Shown here: positions 15,630 through 23,874 of the stretch, one piece after another
How positions within the stretch are numbered: the stretch's first letter is position 1
Layout of the letters: every line of letters starts with the position of its first letter
From: CAVVDT01 sp964568825
GTDB taxonomy: Bacteria > Pseudomonadota > Alphaproteobacteria > Rhizobiales > Aestuariivirgaceae
Length of the DNA: 53,611 bases
Assembly: GCA_964568825.1 (NCBI GenBank)
Contig: CAZMSA010000006.1
Span: 1-53,611, forward strand
Reading direction: 5' to 3'
Translations under genes and position numbers: made by a program
The notes under the pieces: model-generated
Told to the model about the DNA's origin: nothing
Databases searched by the model: none
Seen by the model: the letters and a program-made list of their open reading frames with translations, nothing else

Positions 15630-17129
15630 TCAGGCCGATTTCTGGCCGCGGCGGCCGGGGCGCAGTTCGCTGACCAGGTCGGGGATGGCAAGACGGAAGG
15701 CAGCCCCCTTTCCCACCTCGGAAATGAGTTCGATGTCGCCGCCATGGGCACGCACCAGTTCGCGCACGATGCTCAAGCCTAGCCCCGTGCCGCCAGAACG
15801 GGTGGAGCCGCGAAACGCCTCGAACAGATGCTCGCGCACCCGCTCGGGCACGCCAGGCCCGTTGTCGACCACATCGATACTCACCACCCCGCCTTCGCGC
15901 CACGCCTTGAGGCGGATGATGCCGTCCTCGCCGCCGTCGTTCTGGTCGCCGGCGTGTTCCTCGATGGCATCGACGGCGTTGCGCACCAGGTTCATGAGGA
16001 TCCGGAACAGGTGTTCGCGGTCGGCATCGACCTCCACGTCGGGTGAGATGTCGTTGTAGATGACTACCCGGCTGGACGCCTGGATGACGGCGGTCTCGAC
16101 CACTTCTTCGGCAAGCGCCCTGAGCTCGAAGCGCTCGCGCCGCGGCGGCGCTTCCTGCACGCGGCCGAACTTGAGCGTCTGGGCGCAGAAGTCGATGGCC
16201 CGGTCCAGCGAGGAGATGAGCTTGGGGGCAAAGCGCCTGACGGTGGGATCATCGACCATGGACAGCCGGTCCGACATCAGGTGCGCCGAGGCCAGCATGT
16301 TGCGCAGGTCATGCGAGACCTTGGACACGGCCAGGCCCAGTGCCGCCAGGCGGTTCTTCTGCTGCAACAGGCTGTGCAGTTCGGACTGCATGGCGGCCAG
16401 TTCGCGCTCGGCCATGCCGACCTCGTCGCGGCGATCCTCGGGCACCACGATGCGTTCGGCGTCCTCGGGGTCGGCGCTGAAGCGCTGCATGCTGGCGATG
16501 AGGCTGCGGATGGGGCGCACCAGCACCCGGTGCAGCGCTACGTAGGCCATTGTGGCGACGATCAGTGACAGGATCACCGACAGGGTGAGGATGTTGACGG
16601 AATAGCGCAGCATCGCCGCCCTGAGCGGCGCTTCGTCCATGCCGATCTCGATGGAGTTGCCTGACATGTTGGGTGCCTGGTCGACCACGCTGATCATCCG
16701 GTGGCCACCGAAGGCAAGGGTATCGAGCGCTTCGGCGATGAGGTCCACCCAGTTGCCGGTCCTGAGGTCGAAGGAAGCGGCGATCTCGCCGGGCATGTCC
16801 GACTTGAGCACCAGCTGGCGCGACTCGCTGCGTTTCAGCGCCACCACCCGCACCCCGGCGCCCATCAGCAATTCGTGGCGCAATTCATCGGAGACCTTCT
16901 GGTTGGGCGCGGCATCGACCACCAGCGCGGCGATCTCGGCCATGGCGATGCGCTCCTTCAGCCAGGTGACACGGAAATTGGCGATCGACGGCAGGAAGAT
17001 CAGCACTTCGCCAACCATCACGAACAGCACTGTCAGCGCCAGGACCTTGCCCGATAGGCCGCGCCACAACGCCACCCTGCGGGCACCACCGCCGGCCGGT
17101 TTGTCGTTGTGTGTGGGCTTTTGGTCCAT
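15630..17129 (-). CDS. Sensor histidine kinase, orphan
   Basis: This 499-aa inner-membrane kinase has one transmembrane helix at about residues 28-48, a periplasmic sensor of about 125 residues, a second helix at 176-198, and a HAMP region to about 255. The H-box VSHDLRN with His273 as phospho-acceptor follows, then an HATPase domain with N-box NLVRNAVDA, G1 DNGPGVP and G2 GGTGLGLSIV. The H-box type SHDLRN is that of the NtrB/ZraS-like kinases. AAGGA precedes the ATG. No response regulator is next to it. It starts 46 bp after the disulfide oxidoreductase and may share its transcript. The signal is unknown. Confidence 0.92.
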   Translation of the reverse strand: MDQKPTHNDKPAGGGARRVALWRGLSGKVLALTVLFVMVGEVLIFLPSIANFRVTWLKERIAMAEIAALVVDAAPNQKVSDELRHELLMGAGVRVVALKRSESRQLVLKSDMPGEIAASFDLRTGNWVDLIAEALDTLAFGGHRMISVVDQAPNMSGNSIEIGMDEAPLRAAMLRYSVNILTLSVILSLIVATMAYVALHRVLVRPIRSLIASMQRFSADPEDAERIVVPEDRRDEVGMAERELAAMQSELHSLLQQKNRLAALGLAVSKVSHDLRNMLASAHLMSDRLSMVDDPTVRRFAPKLISSLDRAIDFCAQTLKFGRVQEAPPRRERFELRALAEEVVETAVIQASSRVVIYNDISPDVEVDADREHLFRILMNLVRNAVDAIEEHAGDQNDGGEDGIIRLKAWREGGVVSIDVVDNGPGVPERVREHLFEAFRGSTRSGGTGLGLSIVRELVRAHGGDIELISEVGKGAAFRLAIPDLVSELRPGRRGQKSA

Positions 17130-17175
17130 GCCCGTCCTTATCCGACATTCTTGGCGCGATTATGCCAATTCGAGA

Positions 17176-18600
17176 TCAGCCCAGCCATTGCAGCCAGCCG
17201 ATCAGGCGGCGGACCCACGGCTTTGCCGGGTAATCCGCGTAATAGCTCACCGCGACCTTGCGGCTGATCTCGGCCAACGTCGGGTATGCAACGACGCTGT
17301 CGGCCATGGCGCGGATATTCAGCTCTTGAGAAACGGCAAGCGACCACGGCTGGATGAGTTCGCCGGCGCTGGCACCTACGATGCCGGCCCCGAGGATGCG
17401 CCCGCGCCGGTCGGTGATCACCTTGATGAGCCCGTCGGTTGCGCGCTCGGCCTGGGCGCGGTCGCTTTCCGCAAACGAGGCCTTCAGCACCCTGACGTTG
17501 CCGTGGCGGCGGCGCGCATCGGCTTCGGAAAGTCCCGCATGGGCAAGCTCGGGATCGGTGAAGGTAACCCAAGGCATGATCTCCGGACGGTTGGTGACCG
17601 GCAGTCGGAACAAGGCGTTGCGGATAACCAGACCGGCATGATAGCCGGCCACATGGGTGAACTGCAGGCCGCCCGCTACATCGCCGATAGCGTAGACCTT
17701 GCGGTTCGAGGTGCGCATGGCCTTGTCGACGGTGATGCCCTGGCGGTCATGGGCGATGCCCGCCGCTTCGAGGCCGAGGCCATCGACAGTGGGGTGGCGA
17801 CCGACGGCGACCAGCAGGTGTGTGCCCTCGATGCTGCGCTGGGCGCCGTCGTGCGTAATGTCGACAGTAACGCCTTCGCCTGCCCTTGCCACCCTGTCGA
17901 CACGGGCGCCGGCGATGATCTCAACGCCTTCCCCTGCAAGCCGCTCGAGCACGACCGCGGCAAGTTCGGGATCGTCCTTGGCGAGCGGCGTGAGGGCTTC
18001 CAGCACCGTCACCTTCGAGCCCAGCCGGCGGTGCGCCTGGGCCATCTCCAGCCCGATGGGTCCACCACCGATGATCACCAGGTGGCCGGGGAGCTGGCGG
18101 TTGTCGAACAGCGTCTCGTTGGTGAGATAGCCGGCCTCGGCCAGCCCCCCGATGGGCGGGGCGGCGGGCGTTGACCCGGTGGCGATGACGAAACGCCGGG
18201 CCCGGATGGTCTGGCCACCGGCCTCCACTTCGCTGGCCGAGGTGAAGCGTGCGGCCGCCCGGATGACGGTGACCCCGAGGCCCTCGAAGCGTTCCTGCGA
18301 ATCGATCGGGGCGATGGCGGCGATGACTGAATGCACGTGCGCCATGACTGCGGCATAATCGACCTGCGGGGTGGCAGCGGCGATGCCGAAGGTGACGCCT
18401 GAACCCATGTCATGGGCATGGCGGGCCGCCGCGATGAGGGCCTTGGAAGGCACGCAGCCATGGTTGAGGCAGTCACCGCCCATGATGCCCTTCTCGATCA
18501 GCACCACCTTTTCGCCGAACTGCGCGGCGGCGGCGGCGACTGACAGGCCGGCCGATCCGGCGCCGATCACGCAGATGTCGCACTCAATGGGTGTCGGCAT
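17176..18600 (-). CDS. FAD-dependent pyridine nucleotide-disulfide oxidoreductase, MerA/Lpd-like
   Basis: This 474-aa flavoprotein is of the dihydrolipoamide dehydrogenase/glutathione reductase fold. FAD site GAGSAG lies near residue 13, the redox pair Cys44 and Cys49 in GGDCLNHGCVPSK, the NAD(P) site IGGGPIGLE near 183, then a dimerisation domain. In Lpd the C-terminus carries H-P-T-x-x-E with a catalytic His. Here the motif is AYPTLAE, with Tyr in place of His, as in mercuric reductase. MerA's N-terminal heavy-metal domain and C-terminal Cys pair are absent, so mercury reduction is not supported. It overlaps the TVP38-family gene upstream by 17 bp, so the two are co-translated. Its role is probably an uncharacterised disulfide or quinone reductase. 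Confidence 0.85.
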   Translation of the reverse strand: MPTPIECDICVIGAGSAGLSVAAAAAQFGEKVVLIEKGIMGGDCLNHGCVPSKALIAAARHAHDMGSGVTFGIAAATPQVDYAAVMAHVHSVIAAIAPIDSQERFEGLGVTVIRAAARFTSASEVEAGGQTIRARRFVIATGSTPAAPPIGGLAEAGYLTNETLFDNRQLPGHLVIIGGGPIGLEMAQAHRRLGSKVTVLEALTPLAKDDPELAAVVLERLAGEGVEIIAGARVDRVARAGEGVTVDITHDGAQRSIEGTHLLVAVGRHPTVDGLGLEAAGIAHDRQGITVDKAMRTSNRKVYAIGDVAGGLQFTHVAGYHAGLVIRNALFRLPVTNRPEIMPWVTFTDPELAHAGLSEADARRRHGNVRVLKASFAESDRAQAERATDGLIKVITDRRGRILGAGIVGASAGELIQPWSLAVSQELNIRAMADSVVAYPTLAEISRKVAVSYYADYPAKPWVRRLIGWLQWLG

Positions 18601-19423
18601 GACCGTTGTCCTTTTGGCCGATTGAGGCGGCCGGTTTCTCCCCCTTGCGCATCCTGAAACGCTTCCAGGCCACCGGAATGATCGCCACGACGCCGAGTGC
18701 GACGAGGGCGGCGATGATCTGCGGCGTGATCAGCGCGCCGGCATCGAGATTGAAGTGGCAGTGGCCTGCGTCTTTTGCCTTGAGGCAGGCCTCGTAGGCC
18801 GCACGCTGCGCCGCGATGATGCTGTCGAAGCCTGAGCCCAGCACCGAAAAGGCGAAGGTCGCCGGAATGATGCCGATGATGGTGGACAGCATGAAGGTCG
18901 AGGGACGCACGTTGAACAGGGCCGGCGCGATGTTGACCAGCCAGAACGGAAACAGCGGCACAAGGCGCAGGAACAGCAGATAATTGAAGGCATCCTCGCG
19001 AAATCCCTTGGCGAAGGCGTTGACGCGCTCACCGGCTTTTTCCGCCAGGACCGCGCCGAAGGAACTGCGGGCGATGAGGAACACGACGGTAGCCCCCGAG
19101 GTGGCCGCCACCACGGTCGCGAGGCCGCCGGCGAGCCAGCCGAACAGGAAGCCGCCGAGCACGGTCAGCAACGTCCCGCCGGGCAGCGACAGGGCAATGG
19201 CGGCCACATAGACTGCCATGTAGAGCGCCAGCGCCGCCGTCACATTGGCCGCCACATGGGCTTTCAGCAGGTCGCGATGTTCCGCGATGCTGGCCAGCGA
19301 CAGGTATTGGGTGAGGCCGCTCGCCCACACCGCGACGACGGCTGCCACGAGCACCAGCAGCGGCAGCCAACGCCTCAGCGGGCCGCGTCTGGGTCCGTCG
19401 CGTTGCGGTTGTGCATCATTCAT
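18584..19423 (-). CDS. TVP38/TMEM64 (VTT/DedA-related) membrane protein
   Basis: This 279-aa integral membrane protein has helices around residues 19-35, 60-80 and 85-110, with further helices to about 235. The central VTT domain includes SLPGGTLLTVLGGFLFGWLA and the FLRLVPLFPFWLVN segment with the family R-L-x-P motif. I choose the ATG at 19423; the frame is open further upstream but no better start is seen. The VTT superfamily is linked to lipid scrambling and envelope homeostasis, with no fixed substrate in bacteria. Coupling to a MerA-like oxidoreductase is an arrangement I recall from other bacteria and suggests a joint role at the membrane. Confidence 0.88.
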   Translation of the reverse strand: MNDAQPQRDGPRRGPLRRWLPLLVLVAAVVAVWASGLTQYLSLASIAEHRDLLKAHVAANVTAALALYMAVYVAAIALSLPGGTLLTVLGGFLFGWLAGGLATVVAATSGATVVFLIARSSFGAVLAEKAGERVNAFAKGFREDAFNYLLFLRLVPLFPFWLVNIAPALFNVRPSTFMLSTIIGIIPATFAFSVLGSGFDSIIAAQRAAYEACLKAKDAGHCHFNLDAGALITPQIIAALVALGVVAIIPVAWKRFRMRKGEKPAASIGQKDNGHADTH

Positions 19424-19797
19424 TGAAGGTCCCGACGAGGTGTCATTGACAGTTACCGAACCCACCGCACCCCCCTTGTCAGAAGCGCTCCTGATCCAGA
19501 TGCGTTCAGGCGTCACATGGTCCACCTTTGACCTCAGGTTATCAAAATACCATGGCGGTGGAAAAGGAAATGGGCTTCAAGGGCTTGTGATGGCCACGTC
19601 ATCACTTGTGATGGCTGCCGCCAGCCGCCATCGGCCACGCGTTGACTTGGGCGGGCGATGTACGTATAAGCCCGTGCGATCCTTGAACCTGTCGGGCTGG
19701 GAGCGATCGCGTGCGCGCCGGTTTCCCGTGAACGGGAACGGCATGGCGGTGGTCCCGCCGGGCACGGGAGCCCTCATATCATTCGGAGACTGTTGCC
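19424..19797. other. 374-bp divergent intergenic region
   Basis: It contains the rpmH promoter (listed separately) and presumably the leftward promoter of the TVP38 gene. An 11-bp direct repeat, CTTGTGATGGC, occurs at 19584-19594 and 19605-19615, exactly 21 bp apart or two helical turns, which would suit a regulator binding one face of the DNA. No coding sequence is supported here. Confidence 0.45.
19642..19670 (+). promoter_or_regulatory. Sigma-70-type promoter of rpmH operon
   Basis: TTGACT at 19642-19647 and TATAAG at 19665-19670 are separated by 17 bp. The same TATAAG -10 with a 17-bp spacer occurs before argB and argD. The leader to the rpmH start would be about 120 nt. Confidence 0.75.
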
Positions 19798-19932
19798 GTG
19801 AAACGGACCTACCAACCATCCAAGCTCATTCGCAAGCGCCGCCACGGTTTCCGGTCGCGCATGGCGACCAAGGGCGGCCGTCGCGTCATTGCCCGCCGTC
19901 GTGCGCAGGGCCGGGCCCGGTTGTCGGCCTGA
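19798..19932 (+). CDS. rpmH: 50S ribosomal protein L34
   Basis: This 44-aa, strongly basic protein begins MKRTYQPSKLIRKRRHGF and continues through MATKGGRR to the C-terminus, matching L34 over its whole length. It starts with GTG, preceded by GGAG at about eight bases. It is the first gene of the rpmH-rnpA-yidC-engB run, and the promoter lies at 19642-19670. The gene is too short for most ORF callers. Confidence 0.97.
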   Translation: MKRTYQPSKLIRKRRHGFRSRMATKGGRRVIARRRAQGRARLSA

Positions 19933-19994
19933 ACGGATCGGCAGGCCCGGACCAGGCGCTGCGGCAGACCTTCGCAGGGATGCTTGGAGCCGGC

Positions 19995-20408
19995 ATGGAA
20001 CACATCAGGAAACGCAAGGACTTCCTCGCTGCTGCACGGGCCCGTTCGCAGGCGCGTCAAAGTGTCGTGGTGCAGATCCGCGACCGTGGCGATGAGGCTG
20101 TCCCGCGCCTTGGCCTCACCACCACCAGGAAGCTCGGCAATGCCGTCAAGCGCAACCGTATCCGCCGTCGCCTGCGGGCCGCTGCCCGCGCTGTGCTTGC
20201 GGCCCGCGCGCTTCCGGGCCATGACTACGTGCTGATCGGCCGTCAGGCCAGTGCCGATGTCAGTTTCGACCGGCTTCTCGCCGATCTGGGCAAGGCTGTC
20301 GACAAGCTGCAGCATGAGGCCCATATGAACCACCGCGGCAGCAGTGCCGCTCAATCTGACCGTTCAAACGACAAGGGCCGCCCGGCGGCCGACGAGGCCA
20401 AGCCATAA
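19995..20408 (+). CDS. rnpA: Ribonuclease P protein component
   Basis: This 137-aa basic protein binds RNase P RNA and helps mature tRNA 5' ends. The RNR motif reads GNAVKRNRIRRRLRAA, preceded by the Phe-rich start RKRKDFLAA. The ATG at 19995 has GGAG six bases upstream; an ATG at 19980 is in frame and weaker. The frame is open for hundreds of bases upstream but that is not coding. The C-terminal 25 residues (after HEAH) are a polar extension. The TAA overlaps the yidC ATG by one base. No yidD gene lies between rnpA and yidC, where many bacteria have it. Confidence 0.95.
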   Translation: MEHIRKRKDFLAAARARSQARQSVVVQIRDRGDEAVPRLGLTTTRKLGNAVKRNRIRRRLRAAARAVLAARALPGHDYVLIGRQASADVSFDRLLADLGKAVDKLQHEAHMNHRGSSAAQSDRSNDKGRPAADEAKP

Positions 20409-22234
20409 TGGGCGACAACAAGAACTTCATCTTAGCCATCGCACTGTCCGTCGCCATCATTCTCGGCTGGCAGTACTTCTACGCTCAGCCGATGCTGCAA
20501 AAGCAGCGCCTTGCCCAGCAGGCCGCCCAGCAGCAGACCACCACCCAGCAGCAGACCACCCCGCAGCCGGGCGCCCAGCAGCAGCCGGGCACCCAGCCCG
20601 CCGCCAAGTCCCCGCAGCAGGCCCCCGCCAGCCAGGCGCCAGCCAACCGGATCGAACCGCGCGAGACGATCATTGCCAACACCCCGCGCGTTCCTATCGA
20701 TACCCCCAGCCTCAGCGGCTCCATCAATCTGAAGGGTGCCCAGCTCGACGATCTCAAGCTCGTCAAATACCGTGAGACGGTGGATCCCAAGAGCCCCGCC
20801 ATCGTGCTCCTGTCGCCGTCGGGCTCCAGCGACGGCTACTTCGCCCAGCAGGGTTTTGCCAATGCCGCCGGCTCGAAGATCAAACTGCCGGGAACGGAGA
20901 CCCTGTGGACGGCGCCGGCCGGCGCGGTGCTGAAGCCCAACGCCCCGGTGACGCTGACCTGGGACAATGGCGAGGGCCTCACCTTCAAGCGCACCATCTC
21001 GGTTGATTCCGAATACATGTTCACCATCAAGCAGGAGGTGGTGAACTCCGGCTCCGAAGCGGTCTCGCTGTTCCCCTACGGCCGGGTACAGCGCCAGAGC
21101 GTCCCCAAGCTGACCGGCGTCTACGTCATCCACGAGGGCCTGATCGGGGTGCTCGACGGCAGCCTTGAGGAAATCAAGTACAAGGCCGCCAAGGACCAGA
21201 CCGCCCCGGTCGAGAAATCCTCCACCGGCGGCTGGCTCGGCATCACCGACAAGTATTGGGCGGTGACCGCCATCCCCGATCAGAAGAGCGCCATCACCGG
21301 CGCCTTCCGCCACATCCCCGAAGGCAATCGCAATTTCTATCAGGCCGATTACCTGGCCAAGCAGCCGCTGGTGGTCAAGCAGGGCGCTTCGGCCTCCTAC
21401 CAGACCCGCGTGTTCGCCGGCGCTAAGGTGGTCAAGGTCATCAACCACTACGACAGTGCGCTGCACATCGACCGCTTCGACCTGCTCATCGACTGGGGCT
21501 GGTTCTACTTTCTCACCAAGCCGATGTTCTGGCTGATCGACCACATCAATTCCGCGGTCGGCAATTTCGGCCTTTCCATCCTCGTGGTCACCGTGCTGGT
21601 CAAGGCGCTGTTCTTTCCGCTGGCCTACAAGTCCTACGTGTCGATGAGCCAGATGAAGAAGCTGCAGCCGAAACTGCAGGAGTTGAAGACCCGCTTCCCC
21701 GACGACCGCGCCCGCCAGCAAAAGGAGATGATGGAGCTCTACAAGACCGAAAAGGTCTCGCCACTGGCGGGTTGCGTGCCCGTCGTCTTGCAGATTCCGG
21801 TGTTCTTTGCCCTCTACAAGGTGCTGTTCGTGACCATTGAAATGCGCCACGCGCCGTTCTTTGGCTGGATCAAGGACCTGTCGGCCCCCGATCCGACGAC
21901 TGTTTTCAACCTGTTCGGCCTGATCCCGTGGACGCCGCCGCATTTCCTGGCGATCGGCGTGCTGCCGCTCATCATGGGCATCACCATGTGGGTGCAGATG
22001 AAGCTCAATCCGACGCCGCCGGACCCGGTGCAGGCGCAGATCTTCAACCTGATGCCGATCGTCTTCACCTTCATCCTGGCGCCGTTCCCGGCCGGACTGG
22101 TGATCTACTGGGCATGGAACAATACCCTTGGCATCATCCAGCAGTACACCATCATGCGCCGCCAAGGCGTCAACGTGGACCTCATCGGTAATATCCGCGG
22201 CTCCTTCGACTTCCTCAAGCGCAAGCAAAGCTAG
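20408..22234 (+). CDS. yidC: Membrane protein insertase YidC
   Basis: This 608-aa Oxa1-family insertase puts proteins into the inner membrane with or without SecYEG. The N-terminal helix (about 5-24, ILAIALSVAIILGWQYFY) is followed by a Gln/Pro/Thr/Ala-rich linker to about residue 80. The large periplasmic P1 domain extends to about 350, and the conserved five-helix core follows, with SYVSMSQMKKLQPK, the cytoplasmic coiled hairpin, SPLAGCVPVVLQIPVFFALY and PAGLVIYWAWNNTLGIIQQ. The length is typical of Gram-negatives with a long linker. It is translationally coupled to rnpA. Confidence 0.97.
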   Translation: MGDNKNFILAIALSVAIILGWQYFYAQPMLQKQRLAQQAAQQQTTTQQQTTPQPGAQQQPGTQPAAKSPQQAPASQAPANRIEPRETIIANTPRVPIDTPSLSGSINLKGAQLDDLKLVKYRETVDPKSPAIVLLSPSGSSDGYFAQQGFANAAGSKIKLPGTETLWTAPAGAVLKPNAPVTLTWDNGEGLTFKRTISVDSEYMFTIKQEVVNSGSEAVSLFPYGRVQRQSVPKLTGVYVIHEGLIGVLDGSLEEIKYKAAKDQTAPVEKSSTGGWLGITDKYWAVTAIPDQKSAITGAFRHIPEGNRNFYQADYLAKQPLVVKQGASASYQTRVFAGAKVVKVINHYDSALHIDRFDLLIDWGWFYFLTKPMFWLIDHINSAVGNFGLSILVVTVLVKALFFPLAYKSYVSMSQMKKLQPKLQELKTRFPDDRARQQKEMMELYKTEKVSPLAGCVPVVLQIPVFFALYKVLFVTIEMRHAPFFGWIKDLSAPDPTTVFNLFGLIPWTPPHFLAIGVLPLIMGITMWVQMKLNPTPPDPVQAQIFNLMPIVFTFILAPFPAGLVIYWAWNNTLGIIQQYTIMRRQGVNVDLIGNIRGSFDFLKRKQS

Positions 22235-22238
22235 CCCC

Positions 22239-22892
22239 ATGAGCGAAAGCCCCGACGATGACCTCGATGCCGGCCTCATCGAGGCGGGCCGGGTGCTGTT
22301 TGCGGGCCCCGCGGAGTTTCTCATGGGGGTGGCGGCGATCGAGCAACTGCCCGCCGCTTTCGATGTGGAAGTGGCCTTCGCCGGGCGCTCGAACGTTGGC
22401 AAGTCGTCCCTGTTCAACGCCCTGGCGCGGCGCAAGGAACTGGCCCGCACCTCCAATACCCCCGGGCGCACCCGCGAACTGAACTACTTCGTGGCCTCAG
22501 GCGGCCGCCTCGCCCTCGTCGACATGCCCGGCTACGGCTATGCCCGCGCCGAGAAAAAGCTGGTCCGCGCCTGGCAGGCGATCATCATGGCCTATCTGAG
22601 GGGTCGCCCCAACCTGCGCCGCGTCTTCGTACTCATCGATGCCCGCCACGGCATCAAGCCCAACGACATCGAGACTCTCGACCAGCTTGACGAGGCGGCG
22701 GTGAACTACCAGATCGTGCTGACCAAGGCCGACAAGTTAAAAGCCCTTGAGCGCCAGGCGGTGCTGGCGAAGACGCAAACCGCCATAGCCCGCCGCCCCG
22801 CCGCCCATCCGCGCGTCCACCTCACTTCGGCGGTCAAGGGCACCGGCATCGAGGCGTTGCGCGCCGAGATCGCCGCCATGCTGGCGGCGTGA
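22239..22892 (+). CDS. engB: Ribosome biogenesis GTP-binding protein YihA/YsxC (EngB)
   Basis: This 217-aa TRAFAC GTPase is needed for late large-subunit assembly. G1 is GRSNVGKSS, G2 lies around NTPGRT, G3 is VDMPGYGYA, G4 is LTKADK and G5 is TSAVKGTG. I use the ATG at 22239, four bases after the yidC stop; no Shine-Dalgarno is visible, so translation is probably coupled to yidC. Confidence 0.96.
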   Translation: MSESPDDDLDAGLIEAGRVLFAGPAEFLMGVAAIEQLPAAFDVEVAFAGRSNVGKSSLFNALARRKELARTSNTPGRTRELNYFVASGGRLALVDMPGYGYARAEKKLVRAWQAIIMAYLRGRPNLRRVFVLIDARHGIKPNDIETLDQLDEAAVNYQIVLTKADKLKALERQAVLAKTQTAIARRPAAHPRVHLTSAVKGTGIEALRAEIAAMLAA

Positions 22893-22914
22893 GCGTCCAC
22901 CGAGTGAAAGCGCT

Positions 22915-22943
22915 TTGGCAGGCCCGGCGGTTTCCGCTATAAG
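22915..22943 (+). promoter_or_regulatory. Probable sigma-70-type promoter of argB
   Basis: TTGGCA at 22915-22920 and TATAAG at 22938-22943 have a 17-bp spacer. The 91-bp gap between engB and argB and the match to the rpmH and argD promoters support independent transcription of the arginine/lysine genes. Confidence 0.6.
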
Positions 22944-22983
22944 GCGCCCTCAAGACCGCCCCGTCAGGAAAATTCCGCCAGAA

Positions 22984-23874
22984 ATGACCAACAATATCGC
23001 CCATCAGGAAATCGCCCGCATCCTTTCCGAGGCGCTGCCGTTCATGCAGCGCTATGCGGGTGAGACCGTGGTCGTCAAGTATGGCGGCCACGCCATGGGC
23101 GATGCCGACCTGGCGCGCCACTTCGCTGCCGACGTCGTGCAGCTCAAGCTGTGCGGCATCAACCCCATCGTGGTGCACGGCGGCGGCCCGCAGATCGGCC
23201 GCATGCTGGACAAGCTGGGCATCGTCTCGCGCTTCGAGGACGGCCTCAGGGTCACCGATGCCGCCACCATGGAGGTGGTGGAAATGGTGCTGGCCGGATC
23301 CATCAACAAGGGCGTGGTCTCCCACATCCAGGGCGCCGGCGGACGGGCCGTGGGCATCTCCGGCAAGGACGGCAACCTGTGCATTGCCGAAAAGCTGACC
23401 CGCACCCGGCGCGATCCGGATTCGAACATCGAGCGCGTCGTCGACCTCGGCTACGTGGGCGAACCACGGGTCATCAACCCGGCGCTGCTTTCGACCATCC
23501 TGCATTCCGATGCCATTCCGGTCATCGCTCCCATCGGCGTCTCGCCCGAAGGCGACACCTACAACATCAATGCCGATACCTTCGCCGGCGCCATCGCGGT
23601 TGCCATGCAGGCCAAGCGCTTGTTGCTGCTCACCGACGTGACCGGTGTGCTTGACGCCAAGAAGCAACTCATCAGCGAACTGAAGGTGGCCGAGGTGCCG
23701 GCGTTGGTCGCAGACGGCACCATCTCCGGCGGCATGATCCCCAAGGTCGAAAGCTGCGTGTCGGTCGTGAAGGGCGGGGTCGAGGGTGTCATCGTCCTCG
23801 ACGGGCGGGTGCCGCATTGCGTGCTGCTGGAGCTGTTCACTCCGCACGGCGTCGGCACGCGGATTTCCGAATGA
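22984..23874 (+). CDS. argB: Acetylglutamate kinase
   Basis: This 296-aa amino-acid kinase phosphorylates N-acetylglutamate, the second step of arginine synthesis. VVVKYGGHAMGD near residue 30, VVHGGGPQIG near 63, and NADTFAGAIA, LLLLTDVTGVL and SGGMIPKVESC in the C-terminal half are all standard. AGGAAA precedes the ATG at 22984. The N-terminal helix (NNIAHQEIARILSEALPF) is the kind found in hexameric, arginine-inhibited enzymes, which suggests feedback control. The stop overlaps the next start (ATGA). Confidence 0.97.
   Translation: MTNNIAHQEIARILSEALPFMQRYAGETVVVKYGGHAMGDADLARHFAADVVQLKLCGINPIVVHGGGPQIGRMLDKLGIVSRFEDGLRVTDAATMEVVEMVLAGSINKGVVSHIQGAGGRAVGISGKDGNLCIAEKLTRTRRDPDSNIERVVDLGYVGEPRVINPALLSTILHSDAIPVIAPIGVSPEGDTYNINADTFAGAIAVAMQAKRLLLLTDVTGVLDAKKQLISELKVAEVPALVADGTISGGMIPKVESCVSVVKGGVEGVIVLDGRVPHCVLLELFTPHGVGTRISE

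Noticed and set aside
17176..18600. Calling the oxidoreductase mercuric reductase (merA)
   Set aside because: It lacks the N-terminal metal-binding domain and the C-terminal cysteine pair, and no merR or merT is nearby.
19245..19994. In-frame extension of rnpA by 250 codons
   Set aside because: It would run through the rpmH promoter and rpmH itself. The RNase P protein family begins near the ATG at 19995.
20500..20650. CAG-rich stretch suspected to be a tandem repeat
   Set aside because: It encodes the Gln/Pro/Thr/Ala linker of YidC, which is normally low in complexity. The units are irregular.
20432..22471. A 679-codon open frame on the minus strand
   Set aside because: It is antisense to yidC and the start of engB, with His/Gln/Arg/Gly-rich sequence and no recognisable domain. 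yidC is certain, so this is a shadow.
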